From contig NZ_FOKP01000005.1 of the NCBI RefSeq assembly GCF_900112185.1, positions 219,295 through 283,294 on the forward strand: a stretch of DNA of 64,000 nucleotides. The letters are read 5' to 3'. The notes under the pieces were generated by a model. That model saw only the letters and a list, made by a program, of their open reading frames with translations. It made no database searches and had not been told where the DNA came from. The position numbers and the translations under genes were made by a program. The DNA is from Allobosea sp. CRIB-10 (GTDB lineage: Bacteria > Pseudomonadota > Alphaproteobacteria > Rhizobiales > Beijerinckiaceae). Below, piece by piece: positions 55,151 through 63,836 of the stretch; the stretch's first letter is position 1, and every line of letters starts with the position of its first letter.

Positions 55151-56014
55151 ATGAGCGACCTCTTTCCGCCTTTCGAGCCCGAGCGCGTCGAGACCAAGCG
55201 CGCGCGTTTCAAGCCGATCCCGTTCCGGCTGATCGCGCCGAACGTCATCACGCTGCTGGCGCTCTGCCTCGGCCTGACCGCGATGCGCCTGGTCGTCGAG
55301 GGGAAGCTTGAGACCGCGACGATTTGCATCCTGATCGCGGCGGCGCTCGACGGCGTCGACGGCCGCCTCGCCCGCCTGCTCAAGGGCACCTCGCGCTTCG
55401 GCGCCGAGCTTGATTCGCTCTCTGATTTCGTCAATTTCGGCGTCGCCACCGGTTATGTGCTCTGGGTCTTCGTGCTGCACGACCTGAAGTCGTTCGGCTG
55501 GATCATCGTGCTGACGCTGGCCTGCGCCATGGCGCTGCGGCTCGCGCGGTTCAACGTGATGATCGACGACCCGAATCGGCCGGAATGGCAGAAGAATTTC
55601 TTCGTCGGCATGCCGGCCCCGGCCGGCGCGATCACCGCCATGCTGCCGCTCTATCTCCAATTCATCGGTGTGCCGGTGCAGGACTATGGCGCGCCCTTCG
55701 TCGGCCTCTACATCCTATTCATCGCCTTCCTGACGATCTCGCGCATCCCCTGCTATGCCGGCAAGACCCTCGGCACCCGCATTCCGCGCGACCAGGTGCT
55801 GCCGATCTTCGTCGCCGTCGTCATCGTCGCCGGCCTGCTCTTCGCCTATCCCTTCGAGGTGCTCGCGCTGATCGTCGTCGCCTATCTCGCGCTGATCCCG
55901 GTCAGCGTCGCGCGCTACCGTAAGCTGGAACGTGAGCATGCTGCGGCTGTTCCGGCCGGTATCCCGGCCAATGGGCCGACACCGGCGGCCGAAGAGGTTC
56001 CGCCGCAGGCCTGA
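55151..56014 (+). CDS. pssA: CDP-diacylglycerol-serine O-phosphatidyltransferase
   Basis: A 287-residue membrane enzyme making phosphatidylserine from CDP-diacylglycerol and serine. The CDP-alcohol phosphotransferase motif is complete: Asp67-Gly-Val-Asp70-Gly-Arg-Leu-Ala-Arg75, Gly84, Asp88 and Asp92 (D-G-x2-A-R-x8-G-x3-D-x3-D). Eight hydrophobic segments follow. The C-terminus is Pro/Ala-rich. It supplies substrate for psd upstream. Confidence 0.93.
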   Translation: MSDLFPPFEPERVETKRARFKPIPFRLIAPNVITLLALCLGLTAMRLVVEGKLETATICILIAAALDGVDGRLARLLKGTSRFGAELDSLSDFVNFGVATGYVLWVFVLHDLKSFGWIIVLTLACAMALRLARFNVMIDDPNRPEWQKNFFVGMPAPAGAITAMLPLYLQFIGVPVQDYGAPFVGLYILFIAFLTISRIPCYAGKTLGTRIPRDQVLPIFVAVVIVAGLLFAYPFEVLALIVVAYLALIPVSVARYRKLEREHAAAVPAGIPANGPTPAAEEVPPQA

Positions 56015-56071
56015 CGGTCGAATGCCTTATGCGTTCTTGTTAGGAATTGTGAGGCGCGTTATCGTGTCGGC

Positions 56072-56347
56072 ATGAAATCCGACACCATGCGCCCCCTGAC
56101 GATCTCGCTTTCCCCCCAGCAGCTCGCGCGCCTGAGCAAGGCCGTCGAGAGCGGCGCCTACGCCTCGAACAGCGAGGTCGTCCGCGATGCGCTGAGGCTC
56201 TGGGAACAGCGCGAAGAGCTGCGCGAGCTGGAGATCACCCGGCTGAAACAGGCTTATGAGGAAGGGCTGGCGAGCGGCGAGCCGATCGATGGCGAAGTCG
56301 TCTTTGCTCGCATCCGCAACCGTCTCTTCGGCAGCAAGGCGGGTTGA
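56072..56347 (+). CDS. parD: ParD-type antitoxin
   Basis: A 91-residue protein with a ribbon-helix-helix N-terminus: TISLSPQQLARLSKAVESGAYASNSEVVRDALRLWEQREE, the CopG/ParD pattern. The acidic, flexible tail binds the toxin. Met6 could also start. It is 6 bases upstream of its toxin gene and about 57 bases after pssA; codon use resembles its neighbours. Confidence 0.9.
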   Translation: MKSDTMRPLTISLSPQQLARLSKAVESGAYASNSEVVRDALRLWEQREELRELEITRLKQAYEEGLASGEPIDGEVVFARIRNRLFGSKAG

Positions 56348-56353
56348 GATCGG

Positions 56354-56644
56354 ATGGGCTTTCGCGTCCTGCCTCGTGCCGAAGCGGATATCGAAGCCAT
56401 CGCGGATTATATCAATGCCGATAGCCCGTTTGCGGCTCGCAAATGGCTCGATGATCTCTACGAGCATTTTCAGAGGCTGGGACACATGCCTGGAATCGGA
56501 GTGCTCAGGTCGGAAATCAACCTGCGCTTACGTCTCTTTCCGTTCGGCAGCTATCTCGTCCTCTATCATGAGGAAACCCATGGCATCGATGTCATCCGTG
56601 TCGTGCACGGCAGGCGCGATCCCGAAACCTGGCTGAGCAGTTGA
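56354..56644 (+). CDS. parE: ParE-type toxin
   Basis: A 96-residue RelE/ParE-superfamily toxin: MGFRVLPRAEADIEAIADYINADSPFAARKWLDDLYEHFQRLGHMPGIGV, then LRLRLFPFGSYLVLYHEETHGIDVIRVVHGRRDPETW, the typical C-terminal sheet. ParE toxins act on DNA gyrase. The pair stands just after pssA with no other mobile features. Confidence 0.9.
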   Translation: MGFRVLPRAEADIEAIADYINADSPFAARKWLDDLYEHFQRLGHMPGIGVLRSEINLRLRLFPFGSYLVLYHEETHGIDVIRVVHGRRDPETWLSS

Positions 56645-56659
56645 TGGGTGGCTGCCGAA

Positions 56660-57040
56660 CTACCGCGAACGCCCCGCCAGCCGGCTGGCATTGGCGCGGG
56701 TGCGCCGCGAGAAAGGCTCCAGCGTGTTGTGGACCGCCTTGGCCGTCGCTTCGCCGAGCCCGTTCGGGGTCAGCGGGTTGAGTGCCATGCTCCACCAGAA
56801 CAGCGCTGCGGCATGGCCGAGGGCGAAACTGCTCTCCGCCATGGCCGCGGCCTTCTCGACCACAGCCTTGCTCGCCTCGCGCTGGCCCTTGGCGTCGCCG
56901 AGCGCGCCCTTGGCCAGGATCGGCAGCCGCATCGTAATCGTGAGCGCGGCGTCGACCTGCATCGCCGTCATCTTGGCGAGAACGCTTTGCGCATCCGCAG
57001 CCCGTGCGACAGTCGAGCCTGATCGAGTCCGTGACGCCAT
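56660..57040 (-). CDS. Phasin-like protein
   Basis: A 126-residue helical protein: AADAQSVLAKMTAMQVDAALTITMRLPILAKGALGDAKGQREASKAVVEKAAAMAESSFALGHAAALFWWSMALNPLTPNGLGEATAKAVHNTLEPF. The pattern of amphipathic helices with Ala and Lys resembles phasins, which coat polyhydroxyalkanoate granules, but the hydrophobic middle is unusual. GGAGAG lies before ATG 57040. The family call is a resemblance, not a clear match. Confidence 0.55.
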   Translation of the reverse strand: MASRTRSGSTVARAADAQSVLAKMTAMQVDAALTITMRLPILAKGALGDAKGQREASKAVVEKAAAMAESSFALGHAAALFWWSMALNPLTPNGLGEATAKAVHNTLEPFSRRTRANASRLAGRSR

Positions 57041-57230
57041 GGCTAAAGCTCTCCGTTGACGAGAAGGCGGCCGCGCCGGCCGGACCTCGCGGGTGCCGCC
57101 ACACCCATTTGACGACTGTGGCAAGCCGCACAGCTTAGCACAATCCGAAACGGCGCATGCCGGCGCTCCTAATTGTGTACAGCGCACAGGACATGCAAGG
57201 CGTCACGCGCGTTTCCTCGGTCAGGCCTGG

Positions 57231-57275
57231 ACCGCAAAAGTGGTTCCCACAGCAGCGGAACATGCTCTAAAGCCT
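57231..57275. repeat. Interspersed repeat, second copy
   Basis: ACCGCAAAAGTGGTTCCCAC, AGCGGAACATGCTCTAAAG: a diverged copy of the element at 8271-8307. Confidence 0.6.
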
Positions 57276-57315
57276 TGCACGACATTCGCCCGGGACGCGC
57301 AGCGAGCCGACAGCC

Positions 57316-57966
57316 TTGAATCTCTTCAGCTCCCAGAAGCCGCCCGGCTGGCGGCCCAAGCTGGTCCTGGCCTCGGCCTCGCCGCGCCGCCTCGCTTTGC
57401 TCGAACAGGCCGGCCTCAAGCCCGACGCGCTGCTGCCCTCCGATCTCGACGAGAGCCCGCTCAAGGGCGAGCGCCCGCGCGATCTCGCCCGCCGGCTCGC
57501 CCGCGCCAAGGCCGAGGCCGGATTTGCCGGGCTGAAGGGCCGGCCCGATCTCGAGGGCGCCTACATCCTCGCCGCCGACACCGTGGTCGCGGTCGGCCGG
57601 CGCATCCTGCCCAAGGCAGAGATCGTCGACGAGGCCGCCGCCTGCCTGCGCCTGCTCTCCGGCCGGGCGCACCGCGTCTACACCGGCGTCGCCCTGGCGA
57701 CGCCATCGGGTGCGATCCGCGAGCGCATCGTCGAGACGCGGCTGCGCTTCAAGCGACTTTCCGGCGAGGACCTCGAGAACTACCTCGCCTCGGGCGAGTG
57801 GCGCGGCAAGGCCGGCGCCTATGCCATCCAGGGCATCGCCGGCTCCTTCGTGGTCAAGCTCGTCGGCTCCTATACCGGCGTGGTCGGCCTGCCGCTCTAC
57901 GAGACGGTCAACCTGCTCGGCGGCGAGGGCTTCCCGGTCCGCCTGGGCTGGCTGAATGTCGGCTGA
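57316..57966 (+). CDS. maf: Maf family nucleotide pyrophosphatase
   Basis: A 216-residue Maf protein that hydrolyses non-canonical nucleoside triphosphates (dTTP/UTP or modified forms). [19 protein letters not shown] (17-35) is the N-terminal motif; IPD-like [44 protein letters not shown], and [13 protein letters not shown] are all present. Its start is TTG 57316 with no strong ribosome-binding site. In many alphaproteobacteria maf is followed directly by yacG; here two genes intervene. Confidence 0.88.
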   Translation: MNLFSSQKPPGWRPKLVLASASPRRLALLEQAGLKPDALLPSDLDESPLKGERPRDLARRLARAKAEAGFAGLKGRPDLEGAYILAADTVVAVGRRILPKAEIVDEAAACLRLLSGRAHRVYTGVALATPSGAIRERIVETRLRFKRLSGEDLENYLASGEWRGKAGAYAIQGIAGSFVVKLVGSYTGVVGLPLYETVNLLGGEGFPVRLGWLNVG

Positions 57967-57987
57967 GCCAGGCGGCGCCGGACAGAG

Positions 57988-59415
57988 ATGATCCTGGTCT
58001 GGCTCTCGCCGCTCATTCTCTTCCTCGGCTTGATCCTCTCCGGCCGCTCGGCGCTGACCGCCGGGACGCTCGGCACGATCTGCGCCGCGCTCGTCGCCTA
58101 TCTCGCCGGCCCCGACCATCCGGACGCGGCCGCCATCGTCAGGCATTTCGCCGCCGGCGCCTGGATCGGCCTGCCGGCGACGCTGGTGATCGTCGCCGGG
58201 CTCGCCTTCTCGCTCAGCCTGGAGAAGCCGAGCGACGATGCCGATGCAGGCAAGCCGGAGCATGGCGCGCTCGCCGAGGCCTGCCTGCTGCGCGGCCCCT
58301 TCCTGGAGACCTCGACCGGCTTCGGTGTCGGCTATGTCGTCGCCGTCTCCGGCGCCCGCAAGCTCGGCGTCGACAAGGCGCCGGCGCTGGCGCTGGCGAC
58401 CTTCAGCCAGATCCTGGTGCCTTGGGGCGCGCTCGGCATCGGCACCAGGATCAGCGCCGACATCGCCGGCGTCTCGCTCGCCGCCTTGATCTGGCGGACC
58501 GCGGTGGTGACGGCGCTGCTCGGCGCGGTGCTGCTGCCGCTGTTCTGGCGTCTGTCGCGGCAGGCGGGGCTGTCGCCGGCGCTCGCCGACCGCCTCGAAT
58601 GGGCCGGCCTGTTCGCGCTGCTGATGGCCCTGCTCGTTGCAGCGAATCTCACGCTGCCGCTTGAGCTCGCCGCCATCGCAGCCTTGGCTCCGGTGATGCT
58701 GCTGCGCTTCCTGCGGGTGAAAGGCTGGGCCGGGCTCGACCGGGCGCTGCTCGTGCGGCTCGCGCCCTATATCGCCCTCATCGTCGCGCTGGCGCTGATG
58801 CGGCTGGTGCCGGCGATCCATGACCGGCTGGAGCACCCCTCCTTCAAGCCCTTCGCCGATGCCGCGGCCTTCGCGCCGCTGCTCTCGCCGGCTTTGCCGC
58901 TGATCCTCATCGCGCTCGTCGTCGCCATCCGCCGCGGCGGGACGAGGCAGGCTGCGGCCCTGATGAAGCTGACCCTGCAGCGCGCCGGCCGCGCCGCGCT
59001 GCTGACCTTCCTGCTCGTCGGCATGGCCTGGATCATGGTCGGCTCCGGCCTCGCCGGCGGCATAGGCCTGGCGGTCAGTGGCGTGCTCGGCTCCTGGGCG
59101 GCCGGGATCGTGCCGGTCGCCGGCGCGCTCGGCGGCTATCTCACGGGCTCCAACACCGGTGCCGGCGCCGTCTCGATGCCGCTCGCCACCGCGCTCGTCC
59201 CGGCGGGCGAGGCGAGGCTCGCAGTGATCGCCGCCGCGGTCGTCGCCGGCAGCCTGCTCACGGCGGTCAGCCCGGTGCGTGTCACCATGGGCCAGGTCCT
59301 GATCAAGGCGACGACGGTCGAGACCGGGCAGGCGCTGCGCGCGCTCTGGCCCTGGTTCGCGCTGGTCGTCGGCCTCACCACCGCGATCGCGCTCGCAGCC
59401 GCGCAGCTCGCCTGA
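57988..59415 (+). CDS. LctP-like (L-lactate permease family) transporter
   Basis: A 475-residue membrane protein with about twelve helices. FLETSTGFGVGYVVAVSGARKLGVDKAPALALATFSQILVPWGALGIGTRI and, near the end, GGYLTGSNTGAGAVSMPLATAL resemble the LctP/LldP family, whose second block in LldP reads with GSN in the same place. Substrate is likely a hydroxy-monocarboxylate, but residue-level evidence is not decisive. It begins 21 bases after maf. Confidence 0.65.
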   Translation: MILVWLSPLILFLGLILSGRSALTAGTLGTICAALVAYLAGPDHPDAAAIVRHFAAGAWIGLPATLVIVAGLAFSLSLEKPSDDADAGKPEHGALAEACLLRGPFLETSTGFGVGYVVAVSGARKLGVDKAPALALATFSQILVPWGALGIGTRISADIAGVSLAALIWRTAVVTALLGAVLLPLFWRLSRQAGLSPALADRLEWAGLFALLMALLVAANLTLPLELAAIAALAPVMLLRFLRVKGWAGLDRALLVRLAPYIALIVALALMRLVPAIHDRLEHPSFKPFADAAAFAPLLSPALPLILIALVVAIRRGGTRQAAALMKLTLQRAGRAALLTFLLVGMAWIMVGSGLAGGIGLAVSGVLGSWAAGIVPVAGALGGYLTGSNTGAGAVSMPLATALVPAGEARLAVIAAAVVAGSLLTAVSPVRVTMGQVLIKATTVETGQALRALWPWFALVVGLTTAIALAAAQLA

Positions 59416-59524
59416 GCGCTTCCGGAGCGCATGCCGGCTTGCATGCCATGCGCTTGCCGAGGCCGCTGTGAGTGCCGATGGTGACGCCGACAACTCGTAA
59501 GCGCGCAGGGCAGGGAACACCGGC

Positions 59525-60349
59525 ATGACCAAACGTCTCGAAGGCAAGGTCGCGATCGTCGCGGGCGCGGGCTCGATCGGCCCGGGCTGGGGCAATGGCA
59601 AGGCGACCGCGACCGTGTTCGCCCGCGAAGGCGCCAAGGTCGTCTGCGCCGACCGCAATCTCGAGGCTGCCCAGGAGACCGCGAGCATCATCGCCAGCGA
59701 GGGCGGCGAGGCCTTCGCCATCCGCACCGATGTCACCAGCGAGGACGATCTGCGTGCACTCGTAGATGCGACGCTCTCCCGCTATGGCCGCATCGACGTG
59801 CTCGACAACAATGTCGGCATCGCCGAGGTCGGCAGCGTCGTCGACCTGCCGCTGGAGACCTGGGAGCGCGTCTTCAGGGTCAACCTGACCGGTTGCTTCC
59901 TGGCGATGAAGCACGTGATCCCGGTGATGCAGCGCCAGTTTGCGCAGAGCGGGCAGGGCGGCTCGATCATCAATATCTCCTCGATCGCCTCGATCCGCCA
60001 CACCGGCGTGCCCTATGCCAGCTATGGCGCCAGCAAGGCGGCGATGAACCAGCTCACCCGCACCACGGCGGCGCAATACGCTCCCGAGAAGATCCGCGTG
60101 AACGCGGTGCTGCCCGGCTTGATGAAGACGCCGATGGTCGAGCATTCGGCCGGGCTCGCCCAGACCTATGGCAAGGGCGATGTCGCCGCGATGTGGGCCA
60201 AGCGCGACTCGCAGGTGCCGATGGGTCATATGGGCGAGGCCTGGGACGTCGCCTGGGCGGCGCTCTTCCTGGCCAGCGACGAAGCGCGCTATGTCACCGG
60301 CATCGAGCTTCCAGTCGATGGCGGAGTGACCTTGCAATATGGCGCCTGA
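59525..60349 (+). CDS. SDR family oxidoreductase
   Basis: A 274-residue classical short-chain dehydrogenase. KVAIVAGAGSIGPGWGNGKATATVFAREGA has the cofactor loop with an insertion (IGPGWGNG), NNVGIAE follows the fourth strand, and Ser in ISSIASIRHTGVPYASYGASKAAM with Tyr/Lys of YGASK forms the active site. It ends YVTGIELPVDGGVTLQYGA. The substrate is unknown. The stop overlaps yacG by 11 bases, so the SDR is translated into the yacG start. Confidence 0.88.
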   Translation: MTKRLEGKVAIVAGAGSIGPGWGNGKATATVFAREGAKVVCADRNLEAAQETASIIASEGGEAFAIRTDVTSEDDLRALVDATLSRYGRIDVLDNNVGIAEVGSVVDLPLETWERVFRVNLTGCFLAMKHVIPVMQRQFAQSGQGGSIINISSIASIRHTGVPYASYGASKAAMNQLTRTTAAQYAPEKIRVNAVLPGLMKTPMVEHSAGLAQTYGKGDVAAMWAKRDSQVPMGHMGEAWDVAWAALFLASDEARYVTGIELPVDGGVTLQYGA

Positions 60350-60548
60350 ACAACCCGAGAATCCTACCCCGTCAGCGCGGCCCTGTCCGATCTGCGGCAA
60401 GCCGGCCGTGCAGCGCTTCAAGCCGTTCTGCTCGTCCCGCTGCGCCGACATCGACCTCGGCCGCTGGCTCAAGGGCAATTACGTGATTCCGGGCGAGCCG
60501 CTCGACGAGACCGAGGAAGCGCCGATGCGGCGCGACGAGGACAACTAG
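60339..60548 (+). CDS. yacG: DNA gyrase inhibitor YacG, zinc-binding
   Basis: A 69-residue protein with the YacG zinc site Cys16, Cys19, Cys31 and Cys35 in CPICGKPAVQRFKPFCSSRC, then ADIDLGRWLKGNYVIPG and an acidic tail. In E. coli it binds GyrB and inhibits gyrase. It overlaps the SDR gene by 11 bases in another frame. Confidence 0.9.
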   Translation: MAPEQPENPTPSARPCPICGKPAVQRFKPFCSSRCADIDLGRWLKGNYVIPGEPLDETEEAPMRRDEDN

Positions 60549-61086
60549 AGCATTTTCGAGCGAAGTGGACACAGGTTCGCGTGAAGAAAATGCGATAAAA
60601 CAAAGGTGTAGAGCAATTCCGCGATTCGGAGAATTGCGGAACTGCTCTCATGGAAAGGCCCGGCGTGTCCCTTTCGGGAGGACGCCGGGCCGTTCGCTGA
60701 CCGGCCGCGCGACGGGTCAGGACTATCCGGAGGGCGTATCGCCCGAATTCCGCCTCCCGCGCGATCGAACTGCCGGTACATCCGCGGCTTGCTCAAGATC
60801 GGCGGTAGGCACGGCGCCATCGCTGGCGCCGCCGCATCAACCTGACTACGACGCTTTGGTTCCAGGACCTGTCAGCACCTGTGCTGCGAACCATGCTCGC
60901 GGGTGATCGGGCTGGCGCTGCAGCCCGCCCCGGCGCGGCAAAATCGCCATTCTGACTACGGTTTGCACGCATCTGCGGGTCCGAACGAAATTTTCCCGCT
61001 GGCAGGATCGTTTGTCGGCTGGACAGCCCGCGCCCATGTCTCTATATCGCGTCGCACCAACCGAAGCGCAGCGCGCTTCGCGGAAT
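60549..61086. other. Non-coding spacer with hairpins, before tRNA-Phe
   Basis: No convincing gene in about 540 bases. It contains an imperfect inverted repeat (GAGCAATTCCGC at 60611-60622 with GCGGAACTGCTC at 60636-60647), a 14-bp hairpin at 60657-60691 (GGCCCGGCGT/ACGCCGGGCC) that may end the maf-yacG transcript, and then about 390 bases with nothing recognisable up to the tRNA. Confidence 0.6.
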
Positions 61087-61162
61087 GCCCAGGTAGCTCA
61101 GTTGGTAGAGCATGCGACTGAAAATCGCAGTGTCGGTGGTTCGATTCCGCCCCTGGGCACCA
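61087..61162 (+). tRNA. tRNA-Phe (GAA)
   Basis: A 76-nt cloverleaf with acceptor stem GCCCAGG/CCTGGGC and encoded CCA. The anticodon stem TGCGA/TCGCA encloses loop CTGAAAA, anticodon GAA. The T loop is GGTTCGATTCC. The 3' end is the boundary where base composition shifts, a classic island attachment position. Confidence 0.95.
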
Positions 61163-61240
61163 TTTCCCTATACAGGGCAATAATCTCAAGTCTAAGTGCT
61201 GATTTGCTGCATTCGCGGCGGCAGGACGAGGAACTGTGTG

Positions 61241-63400
61241 GTGAAGCGCCCTCATTTCATCATCGAACGAGAGACAAAGGTTCTAACATCGCTTCTTTCG
61301 GAAGTTCAGGCACTCGCCGATTCCGAAAGGGATGCGCTGGGTTTCCTTCCCGCCAAGGCTTTTGAGGATGCCGTCGAACGTAAGCGTCTGATTGCTGCTG
61401 TTGTTGATGATTCCGGCACTCGGCGGTTCGCAGGGTATCTTTTGCACAGCGGTGTTTTCCCTAACGCGAAGGTTCAACAGATCGCGGCAGTGCCGGCATT
61501 TCGTAAGCTCGGCGCGGCGTCCGCGCTGATGAAAGCGCTTGTCTCCGAGCTCGAACGGATCGGCTTTATGTCTATTCGGGCGGACGTAGCAGCAGATCTT
61601 CCTACGGCGCTCGCCTTCTACGCGAAGAACGGCTTTGAACGTGTGCTTGAGCGAGCTGGCGGCCGGACGCGTGGCCGAAGGATTATCGTGCACGCCTCCC
61701 AACTTAAAACGGACAATCTGTTTACACTCGCTTCGGCGCCGATAGACCCCGTCACTGATCTTGGGATACGCAGGCGCGCCCCTGGAGAAGTTCCGGTCTT
61801 TGCGGTTGATCTGAACGTATACTTCGATCTTGTGAAGCAGCGGGACCAATCCGAACATGCGCGACGCTTATTCGGAGAAGCTCTCGGGCATACCATTCGT
61901 CTCGCTATTGCAGATGAGTTTGTCACTGAACTGCGGAGAACGTCGAGTACGCCCTCTGCCGATCCCGTGCTTCAAATGGCGTTGCAATTACCTCGGCTGC
62001 CAAAATCTGATCCATCTACGTTGGATCAGGCTGCGGCTCGAATTTACGACATCGTATTTGTGAAGCCGAATGCCAAAGGTGTTGGAACCAATCAGGCGAG
62101 GAGCGATGCAAGGCACCTTGCACATGCGGCCATGTCGCAAGCTTCAGCTTTCGTCACGCGCGACGGTGCGATCTTGAATGCGAGGCATGAACTCCTCGCC
62201 ACTTTCGGCATCGATATTGCCACAGTCGAGGAGGTTTTGGATCTGCTTCCAGAGGCTATTGCGTCAAACGGTGTTTTGCCACGAGGTGAAGGTTTCGATC
62301 TCGGCCCGATAGATGATGCCCAATTGATAAACTATCTCTCCGACGTGAATGTACCGGGGACGGTTGTTTCAGAATTTGCGGAACTGCAAACATCAACCGC
62401 ATTCTCTCGGCAAGAGATGATACGATGTGGCGACCGCATCATTGCGATAGGTAAAATTCGAGTTCCGAAATGTGTCGATCCTGTTGCGCGAATTATAGTT
62501 CACGTTCGGCATGAACATCTCGATGCAGATATTTTCGCAGACCACCTTCTAAGTAATCTTGTCCGTTTGTCTTGCGAACGCGCACCTATCGCGATCGAAT
62601 TACTCCACCTTCCGGGTCAGTCGATCGTACATAACTTAGCAGCGGCTTGTGGATTTCATCGAGGCGCGAACTCGCCAACCTTCTCGAAAATCGCGATCGG
62701 CCGACCCTGTACAGCGAGCGCATGGCCTGCGGTAGTTCAACAAGTGCGGCGTCGAACTGGACTTGTTCTCCCGGGTGCCTTGTCAGATCTGTCGGCCGGC
62801 GAAGTCGATATCCGAACCGCGAAAGGCACGACGACGCGGATTAGTGCGATCGTTCTGGAAGACCTCATGGGTCCTACGCTCTTTGTTTGGCCGGGCCGCA
62901 ATGGCGTGATTGTTCCTATAACTCGAGCATATGCCGATGAGCTGCTCGGCACGGCGGTCCAGCCCAAACTCGATTTCATTACCAATCGAGATGCTGCATT
63001 CCTCTCACTGCGTGGCTACGTCAATGCGCCACGGACTGCCAAACAGATGCAGGTCGGAAGCCCGATCGTCTTTTATGAATCGAAGCGGACAGGTAATGGG
63101 CGTGGGGCAGCAGTGGCCGTGGCTCGAATCGTTAATTCGGTTGTCGTACCTAAGTCTCGGTTGGAGCCCAACGCCGACAAACGGTTAGTCGTCGACAGTC
63201 TCGATAGTTTTTCAGCGACGGGTGACGTGCTCCTGACCACATTCGACAACCTGATGGTGTTTCCTGCTCCTGTTGCGTTTGACACTTTGAAGAAGTTCAA
63301 CGCCGTCGGGGGCGCAAATCTCGTATCCGCCGTCTCGCTTTCAAGTGGGCAGGTCGACTCCATTCTCACTTGCGGGTGGTCCGGTGGCAAAATTCAGTGA
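61241..63400 (+). CDS. GNAT-PIN-GNAT-like-PUA/ASCH multidomain protein
   Basis: A 719-residue protein (GTG start at 61241, GAGGAA ahead; GTG 61238 is equivalent). Residues 1-155 are a GNAT domain: IAAVPAFRKLGAASALMKAL (81-100) is the acetyl-CoA loop, and ADLPTALAFYAKNGFERV the helix after it. Residues 185-330 are a PIN nuclease: Asp190 in FAVDLNVYF, Glu226 or Glu230 in ADEFVTELRR, Asp289 in ARSDARHLAHA, Asp308 in FVTRDGAIL. Residues 355-490 resemble a second GNAT (QSIVHNLAAACGFHRGA). Residues 585-635 (LRGYVNAPRTAKQMQVGSPIVFYES) fit a PUA/EVE/ASCH-type fold. It overlaps an ASCH gene by 17 bases, in AT-richer DNA after tRNA-Phe. Confidence 0.75.
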   Translation: MKRPHFIIERETKVLTSLLSEVQALADSERDALGFLPAKAFEDAVERKRLIAAVVDDSGTRRFAGYLLHSGVFPNAKVQQIAAVPAFRKLGAASALMKALVSELERIGFMSIRADVAADLPTALAFYAKNGFERVLERAGGRTRGRRIIVHASQLKTDNLFTLASAPIDPVTDLGIRRRAPGEVPVFAVDLNVYFDLVKQRDQSEHARRLFGEALGHTIRLAIADEFVTELRRTSSTPSADPVLQMALQLPRLPKSDPSTLDQAAARIYDIVFVKPNAKGVGTNQARSDARHLAHAAMSQASAFVTRDGAILNARHELLATFGIDIATVEEVLDLLPEAIASNGVLPRGEGFDLGPIDDAQLINYLSDVNVPGTVVSEFAELQTSTAFSRQEMIRCGDRIIAIGKIRVPKCVDPVARIIVHVRHEHLDADIFADHLLSNLVRLSCERAPIAIELLHLPGQSIVHNLAAACGFHRGANSPTFSKIAIGRPCTASAWPAVVQQVRRRTGLVLPGALSDLSAGEVDIRTAKGTTTRISAIVLEDLMGPTLFVWPGRNGVIVPITRAYADELLGTAVQPKLDFITNRDAAFLSLRGYVNAPRTAKQMQVGSPIVFYESKRTGNGRGAAVAVARIVNSVVVPKSRLEPNADKRLVVDSLDSFSATGDVLLTTFDNLMVFPAPVAFDTLKKFNAVGGANLVSAVSLSSGQVDSILTCGWSGGKIQ

Positions 63401-63836
63401 GGCAATCATTTCGATCCGTCCGAACTTCGCCGAAGCAATTTTATCTGGCGGTAAGACGGTCGAACTTCGGCGGCGGGTTCCCCCGATAGGAGTCGGGACA
63501 CGACTGTGGATTTATGCAACCAAGCCGACCGGCGCGGTAGTTGGTTCAGCTATTGTGAAAAAAATTGTCCGCGGCCTGCCTGATCACGTGTGGGAAAAAT
63601 GCGGCGATCAGGCCGGAGTAGACCGCGAGACCTTCGATATCTATTTCGCTGGTGCAGAGCTGGCGATTGGGTTGGTATTGACCGACGTGCGTCGTGGCCG
63701 TCCAGTTTCTATCGAAAAGCTGCGATCAATCCGAACCGGCTTCCATCCCCCGCAGGTGCTTGCCCGGATTTCGGATGAGGAAGCGATTTCGCTGGACCAG
63801 CTATCGATGGTCGCGCGGCGCAAAATTGGTGGATAG
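63384..63836 (+). CDS. ASCH-domain protein
   Basis: A 150-residue protein with a GTG start at 63384. It opens AIISIRPNFAEAILSGGKTVELRRRVP (residues 7-33), the ASCH/PUA-like signature with conserved Glu-Leu-Arg, and continues LWIYATKPTGAVVGSAIVKKIVR, the second half of the RNA-binding fold. It overlaps the GNAT-PIN gene by 17 bases, so the two form one transcript and probably one functional unit. ASCH domains bind or process RNA. Confidence 0.8.
   Translation: MAKFSEAIISIRPNFAEAILSGGKTVELRRRVPPIGVGTRLWIYATKPTGAVVGSAIVKKIVRGLPDHVWEKCGDQAGVDRETFDIYFAGAELAIGLVLTDVRRGRPVSIEKLRSIRTGFHPPQVLARISDEEAISLDQLSMVARRKIGG

Noticed and set aside
57169..59736. An 855-codon minus-strand open frame across maf and the permease gene
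   Set aside because: Composition (Gly, Arg, Gln, Asp, His-rich) is that of an antisense shadow, and the plus-strand genes have clear families.
60565..60906. A 113-codon frame before tRNA-Phe
   Set aside because: It spans two hairpins, has no ribosome-binding site and no protein-like pattern.
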